From contig NZ_JAFGYF010000002.1 in the NCBI RefSeq assembly GCF_016921195.1, positions 62,001 to 126,000 of the forward strand: a stretch of DNA of 64,000 nucleotides, given 5' to 3'. Within the stretch, counting starts at the first letter, position 1. Every line of letters begins with the position of its first letter. The DNA comes from Cellulosimicrobium cellulans (GTDB taxonomy: Bacteria; Actinomycetota; Actinomycetes; Actinomycetales; Cellulomonadaceae). Made by a program: the position numbers and the translations under genes. Of the stretch, positions 47,027 to 54,352 are shown piece by piece. Below the pieces are notes generated by a model, which did no database searches, was not told where the DNA came from, and was given only the letters and a program-made list of their open reading frames with translations.

Positions 47027-47659
47027 TCAGTCCAGGGCGTTCGACGGGTCCCCGGACGCCGGTTCCGCCGACGCGCGGCGCCCGCCGAGCGAGTCGTCCT
47101 CCATCTGCTCCGCGTCCACGACCCCGAGCTCGTCGAGGAGGAAGAGGAACGCGCGCGCGTACGGGTTGTCGTCGACCCGTACCCGGACCTCGGGCCAGTC
47201 GATCTGCTCGCGCATCGCGCGCGCGACCGGCAGCAGCCGCGAGAAGTCGCAGTAGTGCTCGCCGACGACGCGCAGCTTGGACGTCATGATCTCGGTCGCC
47301 GACAGCACGGGCATGCGGACCGCGAGCACCTCGAGCTCGTCGGTGCGGGCGAGCAGGTCGTCGTCGATCGGCTCGCCGACCATCCGGTAGAGGACGTCGA
47401 TGAGCTCGCCGCCGTGGTACGCCTTGAAGAGCCAGTTCTCCGTGGGCTCCGTGATCTCGAGCCCGGCCGCCCGCAGCACCTCGCGCGCGCGGTCGACGTC
47501 GACCTCGCGGATCGCGAAGTCGGCGTCGTGGCTCGGCTCCGGGGCGCCCCGCGCCCACGCGGCGTACCCGCCGACGAGAGCGTGCGGGATCTCGGCCTCG
47601 GCGAGCGCCGCGGCGGTCATGCGGAGGCCGTCGTGCAGCGCGTCCCTGTCGTCCACCAT
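47027..47659 (-). CDS. Nucleotidyltransferase-fold protein
   Basis: A 210-residue protein with IPHALVGGYAAWARG followed by HDADFAI, the Gly-Gly and Asp-x-Asp features of the nucleotidyltransferase superfamily (AbiEii/MNT-like). It may transfer nucleotides to an unknown target, but no partner antitoxin-like gene is adjacent, so a toxin role is not supported. ATG 47659 follows TAGACC (minus strand, 47666-47671) by six bases, indicating leaderless initiation. Confidence 0.8.
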   Translation of the reverse strand: MVDDRDALHDGLRMTAAALAEAEIPHALVGGYAAWARGAPEPSHDADFAIREVDVDRAREVLRAAGLEITEPTENWLFKAYHGGELIDVLYRMVGEPIDDDLLARTDELEVLAVRMPVLSATEIMTSKLRVVGEHYCDFSRLLPVARAMREQIDWPEVRVRVDDNPYARAFLFLLDELGVVDAEQMEDDSLGGRRASAEPASGDPSNALD

Positions 47660-47789
47660 GCCCAGGGTCTACACCACCCCCGGTGCGCTGGCACGTCACG
47701 CGGGTCTCCGGGGCGCGCCACACGGGGCGCGCTCCCGGGCCGCACCCGAGCGCGTGCGACCCGGCGCCGCCGTGCCCAGAATCGGGAGG

Positions 47790-48674
47790 GTGCGCCTCGC
47801 GACGTTCAACATCCTGCACGGGCGGTCGCTCGTCGACGACCGGGTCGACGTCGACCGCTTCGCCGGCGCCGTCCGCGACCTCGACGCGGACGTGCTCGCG
47901 CTCCAGGAGGTGGACCGGGACCAGCCGCGCTCGCACCGCGCCGACCTCACGGCGGTCGCGGCGGAGGCCGCGGGCGCCGTCGCGCACCGGTTCGTCGCGA
48001 CGCTCGTCGGTGAGCCCGGCGTGTGGACAGCGCCGACGGGGGAGCACCAGCCGGGCCGGGCGGCCTACGGGATCGCGGTCGTGAGCCGGTTCCCCGTCAC
48101 GGCGTGGCGCACGGTCCTGCTGCCCCCGCCGCGCACCCGCGTCCCGGTCCGGTTCCCCGGCAGCCGCCTGCCGACGCTCGTGCGTGACGAGCCGCGCGCG
48201 GCGCTCGTGGCGCGCGTCGAGGCCCCCGGCGGTCCGCTGACCGTCGCGTGCACGCACCTGACCTTCGTGCCCGGGCGCAACCTCACCCAGCTGGTGCGGC
48301 TCACCCGGTCGCTCGCCGCGGAGGCCCCCGACGGCGAGCCGGTCGTGCTCCTGGGCGACCTCAACATCGACGCCCCGCAGGCGGCCCGCACGAGCGGGTG
48401 GCGACCGCTGGCCTCGGCCGCGACGTTCCCGGTCGGCGAGCCCGCACGCCAGCTCGACCACGTGCTCGCCCACGGCGCGGTGCGCGCGACGGAGTCCGGC
48501 CTCGCGGTCGACACAGGCCTGTCCGACCACCGCGCGCTCGTCGTCCGCGTCGCCCTGGGTGGGGAGCACCACGTGTCCCCGACCCGCGCCCACGCGGCCG
48601 ACGAGGACCACGCGCCGCCGACGGCCGGCGCGGCAGAGCCGCGCCGCCGCGCCGCACGGACCGTCTTGGACTGA
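47790..48674 (+). CDS. Endonuclease/exonuclease/phosphatase family protein
   Basis: A 294-residue EEP-fold metal-dependent phosphohydrolase. RLATFNILHG has the first Asn, VLALQEVDRD the metal Glu, LLGDLNIDA the Asp-x-Asn pair, and LSDHRALVV the final Asp-His. It may cut a nucleic acid, phospholipid or inositol phosphate. There is no signal peptide. GTG 47790 follows CAGAAT (47777-47782) by seven bases. A polar C-terminal tail of about 35 residues has no family counterpart. Confidence 0.9.
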   Translation: MRLATFNILHGRSLVDDRVDVDRFAGAVRDLDADVLALQEVDRDQPRSHRADLTAVAAEAAGAVAHRFVATLVGEPGVWTAPTGEHQPGRAAYGIAVVSRFPVTAWRTVLLPPPRTRVPVRFPGSRLPTLVRDEPRAALVARVEAPGGPLTVACTHLTFVPGRNLTQLVRLTRSLAAEAPDGEPVVLLGDLNIDAPQAARTSGWRPLASAATFPVGEPARQLDHVLAHGAVRATESGLAVDTGLSDHRALVVRVALGGEHHVSPTRAHAADEDHAPPTAGAAEPRRRAARTVLD

Positions 48675-48737
48675 CGACGCCGCGTCGCTCGTGAACCGCG
48701 TCACACGAGCCGCAGGGGCTGGTTCCGACCCGGCGGC

Positions 48738-48756
48738 ATAGATTAGCCTCACCTAT
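48738..48756 (+). promoter_or_regulatory. Iron box (IdeR/DmdR type) before the siderophore uptake genes
   Basis: The 19 bases match 14 of 19 positions of the IdeR/DmdR consensus as I remember it, with the core TTAGCCTCACCTA. They overlap a TAGATT -10 (48739-48744) and end right before the GTG of the ATPase gene, so an iron-loaded repressor would block transcription. Confidence 0.82.
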
Positions 48757-49617
48757 GTGAGTGCACCCTCAGTTGCCCCGAGCCCGGCCGGAGCGCCCGG
48801 CGCCCCGGCGCTCGCCGGGCACGACCTGCGGCTGTCCTACGACGCGCGGACCGTCGTCCACGGCGCCGCGCTCGAGCTCGCCTCGGGCGCCGTCACGGCG
48901 TTGATCGGGCCGAACGGCTCGGGCAAGTCGACGCTCCTGCGCTCGCTCGCGCGCCTGCACCGACCCGACGCCGGGACGGTCGCGCTCGACGACGCGCCCG
49001 ACGCGCTCGCCCTGCACCCCAAGGACTTCGCCCGGCGGGTGACGCTCCTGTCGCAGAGCCGGCCCACGCCGTCGGGCGTGAGCGTGCGCGACGTCGTCGC
49101 CTACGGGCGCCACCCCTACCGCGGCCGGTTCCGCTCGAACGACCCCGACGGCCCGCGCGCGATCGCGCACGCCATGGACGTCACGGGCATCGCGGCGATG
49201 GCCGACCGGGGCGTCGACGAGCTGTCCGGCGGCGAGCTCCAGCGCGTGTGGCTCGCGACGTGCCTCGCGCAGGACACGCAGGTGCTCCTGCTCGACGAGC
49301 CGACGACCTACCTCGACCTGCGCTACCAGGTCGAGCTGCTCGACCTGGTCCGCGACCTGGCGAGCGAGCACGGCGTGGCCGTGGGCGTCGTCCTGCACGA
49401 CCTCAACCAGGCGGCGGCCGTCGCCGACCACGTCGTCCTGCTCCACTCGGGCGTCGTCCGCGCCACGGGGCCCGCCGAGGCGGTCCTGACGTCCGAGCTC
49501 CTCACCGAGGTGTACGGCATCCACGTCGACGTCTACACCCACCCCCTCACGGGGCGCACGTGCTGCGAGCCGCTCGGGCGGCACGCCGCGCGCCTCGACG
49601 CGGCCGTCCTCGTCTGA
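48757..49617 (+). CDS. Iron-siderophore ABC transporter ATP-binding protein
   Basis: A 286-residue FepC/FecE-type ATPase: Walker A GPNGSGKST, the FepC-typical QSRPTPSGVSVRDVVAYGR with HPYRGRF, signature LSGGELQR, Walker B LLLDEPTTYLD, and VLHDLNQAAAVADH as the H-loop. It powers uptake of ferric siderophores with the binding lipoprotein and fused permease downstream. The iron box directly before GTG 48757 implies induction by iron limitation. The order ATPase-binding protein-permease is unusual but complete. Confidence 0.94.
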   Translation: MSAPSVAPSPAGAPGAPALAGHDLRLSYDARTVVHGAALELASGAVTALIGPNGSGKSTLLRSLARLHRPDAGTVALDDAPDALALHPKDFARRVTLLSQSRPTPSGVSVRDVVAYGRHPYRGRFRSNDPDGPRAIAHAMDVTGIAAMADRGVDELSGGELQRVWLATCLAQDTQVLLLDEPTTYLDLRYQVELLDLVRDLASEHGVAVGVVLHDLNQAAAVADHVVLLHSGVVRATGPAEAVLTSELLTEVYGIHVDVYTHPLTGRTCCEPLGRHAARLDAAVLV

Positions 49618-49764
49618 CCTGCACCACCTTCCGACCGCCGCACCTGCGCCTCCTCGTCCCGCTCCGCACCGACCCACCACCCGGCCCGCCGTCCCGGCCC
49701 GCCGCGAGCCGCCACCGGCCCGCGCCGTCGGACGCGGCCCGGGCACCGACCCCGAAGGACACCC

Positions 49765-50763
49765 ATGCGCTCGACCACCCGTTCCCTCGCCGCGGGCGCC
49801 CTCGCGCTCGCCACGGCGCTCGCGCTCACCGCGTGCGGCACGACCGAGGACCCCGCGGCCGACGACGCCGCCGACGCGACGACCGACGCGGCGTCCGGCC
49901 CCGTCACCGTCACCGACGAGCGCGGCGAGGTCACCCTCGACGCCCCGGCGACCGACATCGTCTCGCTCGAGTGGGGCCTCACGGAGAACCTCGTCGCGCT
50001 GGGCGTCGAGCCCGTCGGTCAGGCCGACGTCGAGGGCTACAACACGTGGGACACGGTCGCGCCGATCGACGCGAGCACGCCCGACGTCGGCACGCGCGGC
50101 GAGCCCAGCCTCGACGCGATCTCCGCGCTCGAGCCGGACCTCGTCGTCACGACGACGGACCTGCCCGAGAACGTCATCGCCCAGATCGAGGAGGTCGCGC
50201 CGGTGCTCACGCTGCGCGGTTCCGACGGCGAGGACCCGATCGGCTACATGCGCTCCACGGTCGAGACGCTCGGCACCGTGACGGGCCGCGAGGACGAGGC
50301 CGCCGCGGCGCTGGAGACCTACGACGCGAAGATCGCCGAGGCCGCCGCGGCGCTCGAGGAGGCCGGGGTCGGCGGCGTCGACTTCGTCATGGCCGACGGC
50401 TGGATCACGAACGGCGCCGTCTCGATCCGCATGTACACGCCGGGCTCGTTCTTCGGCGCGATCGGCGAGGAGCTCGGGCTCGTCAACGCGTGGACCGAGG
50501 GCGGAGACCCGGACTACGGCCTCGCGCAGACCGACGTCGAGGGCCTGACCCAGCTCGGCGACGTGCAGTTCCTCTACGTCGCGAGCGAGTCCGAGGCCAA
50601 CCCGTTCGAGGAGGGCCTGGCCGGCAACGCCGTGTGGGAGCAGCTCCCGTTCGTCACGGCCGGGAACGTGCACCGTCTGCCCGACGGCATCTGGATGTTC
50701 GGCGGCCCGTTGTCCGCGGCGGCCTACGCCGACGCGGTCGTGGACGCGCTGACGGCCGCCTGA
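49765..50763 (+). CDS. Iron-siderophore ABC transporter substrate-binding lipoprotein
   Basis: A 332-residue lipoprotein with signal peptide ending in LTAC (Cys24), an Asp/Ala/Thr-rich linker, then a class III (FecB-type) periplasmic-binding fold: VTVTDERGEVTLDAPATDIV starts lobe one and LVVTTTDLPE the ligand cleft; a long helix joins the lobes. It should capture a ferric siderophore at the cell surface. It lies 147 bases after the ATPase gene; no separate iron box is seen there. Confidence 0.93.
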   Translation: MRSTTRSLAAGALALATALALTACGTTEDPAADDAADATTDAASGPVTVTDERGEVTLDAPATDIVSLEWGLTENLVALGVEPVGQADVEGYNTWDTVAPIDASTPDVGTRGEPSLDAISALEPDLVVTTTDLPENVIAQIEEVAPVLTLRGSDGEDPIGYMRSTVETLGTVTGREDEAAAALETYDAKIAEAAAALEEAGVGGVDFVMADGWITNGAVSIRMYTPGSFFGAIGEELGLVNAWTEGGDPDYGLAQTDVEGLTQLGDVQFLYVASESEANPFEEGLAGNAVWEQLPFVTAGNVHRLPDGIWMFGGPLSAAAYADAVVDALTAA

Positions 50764-50812
50764 GACCGGTCCGCACCACCACCGGGCGCGGGCGCGCCCG
50801 GACGACGAGAAG

Positions 50813-50847
50813 GCTGACGAGGACCACCGTGCTGACGAGGACACCGT
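50813..50847 (+). repeat. Tandem duplication of 17-18 bases before the permease start
   Basis: An 18-base unit (50813-50830) is followed at once by a 17-base copy (50831-50847) differing by one missing C. The second copy ends with the first bases of the permease GTG start. It may be a recent slippage event that changed start context. Confidence 0.7.
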
Positions 50848-53047
50848 GACGCGCCGCGAGCAGCGCACGACGGCGGAGCCGGACACCCTCCTCCTGGAGG
50901 ACCCGGCTCCGGCCGTCGTCCCGGGCACCGACGGGACCGCCGACGGCGGTGGCGCGAGCAGCGGCCCCGACCCGGTGACGACCGTGCCCCGCCCGAGGAC
51001 GTCGCGCCTGGGGATCGCGGGGGCTTTCGTCGTGGCGGTCGTGGTCGCGGCGGTGCTCGCCGCCGTGCACCTCACGCAGGGCACGGCGGACGTCGGTCCG
51101 CTCGACCTGCTGCGCCTGGCGACCGGGGGCGACGGTGTCGACCAGACGGTCGCCGTCCTCGTCGCCTCGCGCGTGCCACGGCTCCTCGCAGGCCTGCTGC
51201 TGGGCGTCGCGCTCGGCGTCGCCGGGGCCGTGCTCCAGTCGGTCGCGCGCAACCCGCTCGCGTCCCCGGACACGCTCGCGGTCAACGCGGGCGCGTACCT
51301 CACGGTCGTCGTGGTCGCCGCGTTCGGCATCTCGATCCCGTTCTACCTCCAGGGCGGACTGGCGTTCCTCGGCGGGCTCGCCGCGGCCGGGCTCGTGCTC
51401 GTCCTCGCGCGCGGCGGAGCCGACGGGCCGACCCGGCTCGTGCTCGCCGGGTCGGCGATCATGCTCGCGCTGCACTCCCTGACGATGGTCCTCCTCGTGC
51501 TGTTCGAGCAGGAGACGATGGGCCTGTTCGCGTGGGGGAGCGGGTCGATCGTCCAGTCGGGCACGCGCACGGTCTCGATGGCGACGCCCGTCGTCGTGGT
51601 CGGCGTCCTCGCCGCGCTCCTCCTCTCGCGCCGCCTCGACCTCCTCGGTCTCGGGGACGACGCCGCGACCGTCCTTGGCGTCGACGTGCGCCGCACGCGC
51701 GTGCTGTCCGTCCTCGTCGCGGTCCTCCTCGCCTCGATCGCGGTCACGGTCGCGGGCCCGGTCGGGTTCGTCGGCCTCGCCGCACCCGTCGTGGCACGGC
51801 TCGTCGCGCGCCGCGTGCCCGGTCTCGGACGCCACGTGCTGCTCCTGCCGTTCGCGGCGGTCGTCGGCGTGGTCGTCGTCCTCGGCGCCGACGTCCTGCT
51901 CCGCCTGCTGCTGCCGGGCACGCTGTCCATCGCCGTGCCGACCGGCATCGTGACGACCGTCCTCGGCGCGGTCCTGCTCATCTGGCTCGCGCGGCGCCTG
52001 CGCGACTCCGGGCCGGCGTCGTCGCGCGGCGCGCACGGCTCCCTGTCCCGCCCGCGCTCGCGGCGGGCGGTGCTCGGGGTCGTCGTCGTCCTGTCGCTCG
52101 CCGTCGCCGCGGCGGCGGTCGCGGGCCTGCTGCTCGGCGACCGGGTCGTGCTGCTGGGCGACGTCGCCAACTGGTGGAACGGCCTCTCCGGGCGACACCT
52201 GACGTTCGTGCTCGACCAGCGCTTCCCGCGCGTCCTCGCCGCCCTGCTCGCCGGCGCCGCGCTCGCGCTCGCCGGGACGATCGTGCAGGCCGTGTGCCGC
52301 AACCCGCTCGCGGAACCCAGCCTGCTCGGCGTGACGTCGGGTGCCGGGCTCGGGGCCGTGACGATGATCCTCCTCGTCCCCGGCGTCGGGATCTGGCCCA
52401 TGTCCGCCGCGGCGGCGCTCGGGGCGTTCGCCGTCTTCGGCCTCGTCTACGGTCTCTCCTACCGCGGCGGGCTCAGCTCGGACCGGCTCGTGCTCATCGG
52501 CATCGGCGCCCAGGCCGGCGTGATGGCGCTCATCACGCTCCTCGTGGTCGTCGTCGCGCCGTGGGACGTGAACCTCGCGCTCACGTGGCTCTCCGGCTCC
52601 ACGTACGGGCGCACGCTCGAGCAGCTCGTCCCCGTCGCGCTCGCGCTGCTCGTGCTCACACCCTTCACCGCCGTCCACCGCCGCGACCTCGACGTGCTGG
52701 CGCTCGACGACGACACCCCGCGCGTCCTCGGCGTCGCGCTCGACCGCACGCGCCTGCTGCTGCTCGCGGCCGCCGCGCTGCTCACGGCCGCCGCCGTGTG
52801 CGCCATCGGGGCGCTCGCGTTCGTGGGGCTCGTGGCGCCGCACGCCGCGCGGGCGCTGGTCGGTGCGCGGCACGGCCGGGTCGTCCCCGTCGCGATGCTG
52901 CTCGGCGCGCTCCTGGTGTCCGTCGCGGACACGTTCGGCCGCGTCGTCATCGCGCCGGAGCAGATCCCCGCGGGTCTCGGCACGGCCCTCCTGGGCGCGC
53001 CGTACTTCGTCTACCTGCTGTGGCGCAGCCGCGGCCGGGGAGCGTGA
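50846..53047 (+). CDS. Fused double FecCD-type siderophore permease
   Basis: A 733-residue protein made of two FecCD permease domains (about 55-390 and 405-730), each with eight to ten membrane helices. Domain one shows ARNPLASPDTLAVNAGAYL and domain two CRNPLAEPSLLGVTSGAGLG, the matching ATPase-contact region of BtuC-type permeases. The fusion replaces a heterodimer, as in E. coli FhuB. A polar N-terminal extension of about 50 residues is not conserved in the family. It partners the ATPase and lipoprotein upstream. Confidence 0.93.
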   Translation: MTRREQRTTAEPDTLLLEDPAPAVVPGTDGTADGGGASSGPDPVTTVPRPRTSRLGIAGAFVVAVVVAAVLAAVHLTQGTADVGPLDLLRLATGGDGVDQTVAVLVASRVPRLLAGLLLGVALGVAGAVLQSVARNPLASPDTLAVNAGAYLTVVVVAAFGISIPFYLQGGLAFLGGLAAAGLVLVLARGGADGPTRLVLAGSAIMLALHSLTMVLLVLFEQETMGLFAWGSGSIVQSGTRTVSMATPVVVVGVLAALLLSRRLDLLGLGDDAATVLGVDVRRTRVLSVLVAVLLASIAVTVAGPVGFVGLAAPVVARLVARRVPGLGRHVLLLPFAAVVGVVVVLGADVLLRLLLPGTLSIAVPTGIVTTVLGAVLLIWLARRLRDSGPASSRGAHGSLSRPRSRRAVLGVVVVLSLAVAAAAVAGLLLGDRVVLLGDVANWWNGLSGRHLTFVLDQRFPRVLAALLAGAALALAGTIVQAVCRNPLAEPSLLGVTSGAGLGAVTMILLVPGVGIWPMSAAAALGAFAVFGLVYGLSYRGGLSSDRLVLIGIGAQAGVMALITLLVVVVAPWDVNLALTWLSGSTYGRTLEQLVPVALALLVLTPFTAVHRRDLDVLALDDDTPRVLGVALDRTRLLLLAAAALLTAAAVCAIGALAFVGLVAPHAARALVGARHGRVVPVAMLLGALLVSVADTFGRVVIAPEQIPAGLGTALLGAPYFVYLLWRSRGRGA

Positions 53048-53108
53048 CGCGTCTCACGGTGCCGGAGCCGGGTCCGCGTCCTGGACGGGTTGACCCCGGC
53101 GAGGGTGC

Positions 53109-53127
53109 GTAGGTTAGCCTCACCTGT
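53109..53127 (+). promoter_or_regulatory. Iron box before the siderophore-interacting protein gene
   Basis: It contains the same core TTAGCCTCACCT as the first box and matches 14 of 19 consensus positions as I remember it. It ends right before GTG 53128, mirroring the first site. This indicates a second iron-repressed promoter for the flavoprotein gene. Confidence 0.82.
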
Positions 53128-54120
53128 GTGAGCCAGACCGTCGTCGCACCCCGCACCCGAGCCCGTCGCCCCGTCGCCCGGGCGACCGCGCCGTGGCGCT
53201 TCTTCGACGTCGAGGTGGCGCGCGTCGAGCAGGTCTCGCCGAGCTTCCGCCGGTTCACGTTCACCGGCCCCGAGCTCGACCTCTTCGGGGACCCGGGCCT
53301 CGACGTGCGGATCAAGTTCGTGCTCCCCGCGCCCGACGGCGGCTACGAGCACCTCGTGCGCGACGCCGACGCCTGGTACGCCGCGTGGCGCGACCAGCCC
53401 GAGGAGCGCCGGAACCCGCTGCGCACCTACACGACCGTCGCGGTGCGCCCCGAGGCGCGCGAGGTCGACGTGGACGTCGTGCTGCACGGCGACGCCGGTC
53501 CCGCCTCGCGCTGGGCGCTCGCCGCCGAGGTCGGCACGCCGCTCGTCCTGCTCGGCCCGGACGCGACGTTCGACGGCGCCGCCGGCGGCATCGAGTTCCG
53601 TCCGCCGACCCGCCCGCACGCGCTCCTGCTCGCGGGCGACGAGACGGCGCTGCCTGCGATCGCCGCGATCTGCGAGGACCTGCCCGCCGACGCGTGGGGC
53701 GAGGTCTACGTCGAGGTGCCGCACGTGGGCGACGCGCGCGACCTCGTCACGCCGCCCGGGGTGCGCGTGACCTTCCTGGCCCGCGACGACGTCCCCGGCG
53801 GGGCGCACGACGCCCACGGCGCGCGTCTGGTGCCCGCCGTCAAGGAGGCGGCCGAGCGCATCCTCGGAGCGGGTGTCCTCGGGACCGACCCGCCCGCCCA
53901 GTGCCGCACCGCCGAGGACCTCGAGGACATCGACGTCGACGCGTCGATCCTCTGGGAGGTCCCCGGGCTGCTCGAGGAGGACACCGTCCTCTACGCGTGG
54001 CTCGCGGGCGAGGCGAGCGCGATCAAGACGCTGCGCCGCCACCTCGTCGCCGACCTCGGCGTCGACCGCCGCGCCGTCGCGTTCATGGGCTACTGGCGCG
54101 AGGGTCGCGCCGAGAGCTGA
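53128..54120 (+). CDS. Siderophore-interacting protein (ferric-siderophore reductase, ViuB-like)
   Basis: A 330-residue flavoprotein: FAD-binding domain (about 25-155) with [14 protein letters not shown] as the flavin-binding motif, then a NAD(P)H-binding domain (about 165-330) with [16 protein letters not shown]. It releases iron from imported ferric siderophores by reduction in the cytoplasm. Its own iron box and position after the transporter genes support this. An insertion of about 45 residues (about 225-270) lies in the second domain. Confidence 0.94.
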   Translation: MSQTVVAPRTRARRPVARATAPWRFFDVEVARVEQVSPSFRRFTFTGPELDLFGDPGLDVRIKFVLPAPDGGYEHLVRDADAWYAAWRDQPEERRNPLRTYTTVAVRPEAREVDVDVVLHGDAGPASRWALAAEVGTPLVLLGPDATFDGAAGGIEFRPPTRPHALLLAGDETALPAIAAICEDLPADAWGEVYVEVPHVGDARDLVTPPGVRVTFLARDDVPGGAHDAHGARLVPAVKEAAERILGAGVLGTDPPAQCRTAEDLEDIDVDASILWEVPGLLEEDTVLYAWLAGEASAIKTLRRHLVADLGVDRRAVAFMGYWREGRAES

Positions 54121-54154
54121 CGCGTCCACGCGATTCCGCCGAGACGCGAGAAGC

Positions 54155-54182
54155 GGCCCCGCACCGTCCTCGGTGCGGGGCC
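54155..54182. terminator. Terminator after the siderophore-interacting protein gene
   Basis: A perfect 12-base stem (54155-54166 with 54171-54182) with a TCCT loop is followed by TGCTCTTCTG, weakly T-rich. It separates the iron-regulated gene from HelR. Confidence 0.85.
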
Positions 54183-54208
54183 TGCTCTTCTGCCGGTGCG
54201 AAGGGAAA

Positions 54209-54229
54209 AGGGAGGCCGACGGCCTCCCT
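54209..54229. repeat. Second hairpin in the HelR upstream region
   Basis: AGGGAGGCC (54209-54217) pairs with GGCCTCCCT (54221-54229) across GAC; outer purine and pyrimidine tracts (54201-54208 and 54230-54238) extend the pairing imperfectly. It lies 12 bases before the HelR -10 hexamer. It may be a second terminator or part of the control of HelR. Confidence 0.6.
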
Positions 54230-54241
54230 CCCTTTCCAAGG

Positions 54242-54247
54242 TATAGC
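54242..54247 (+). promoter_or_regulatory. -10 element of the HelR gene
   Basis: TATAGC fits the actinobacterial -10 consensus and lies five bases upstream of the rifamycin-type element. The transcript would start within that element and have a leader of about 100 bases. No good -35 hexamer is visible at 17-19 bases upstream. Confidence 0.6.
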
Positions 54248-54252
54248 GCACG

Positions 54253-54275
54253 GGGGGTCTTGCGGCAAGGCCCCC
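54253..54275 (+). promoter_or_regulatory. Rifamycin-associated element (RAE)-like inverted repeat
   Basis: GGGGGTCTTGC and GCAAGGCCCCC form 11-base arms around a central G, with one mismatch. This closely resembles the RAE inverted repeat described upstream of rifamycin-resistance genes and of helR in actinobacteria, as I recall it. It lies between the TATAGC hexamer and the HelR gene, so HelR is probably rifamycin-inducible. Confidence 0.82.
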
Positions 54276-54352
54276 TCCGGGGCGCAGAATCTCCGCTCGT
54301 GCGTGGGTCGTCGTGGCCCGCGCCGTCCCCGCTGGACCTCGGACCGGAGCTG

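Noticed and set aside
47027-47659. Nucleotidyltransferase as an AbiE/MNT toxin
   Set aside because: No antitoxin-like gene (HEPN or AbiEi) is adjacent, and the gene has its own leaderless promoter.
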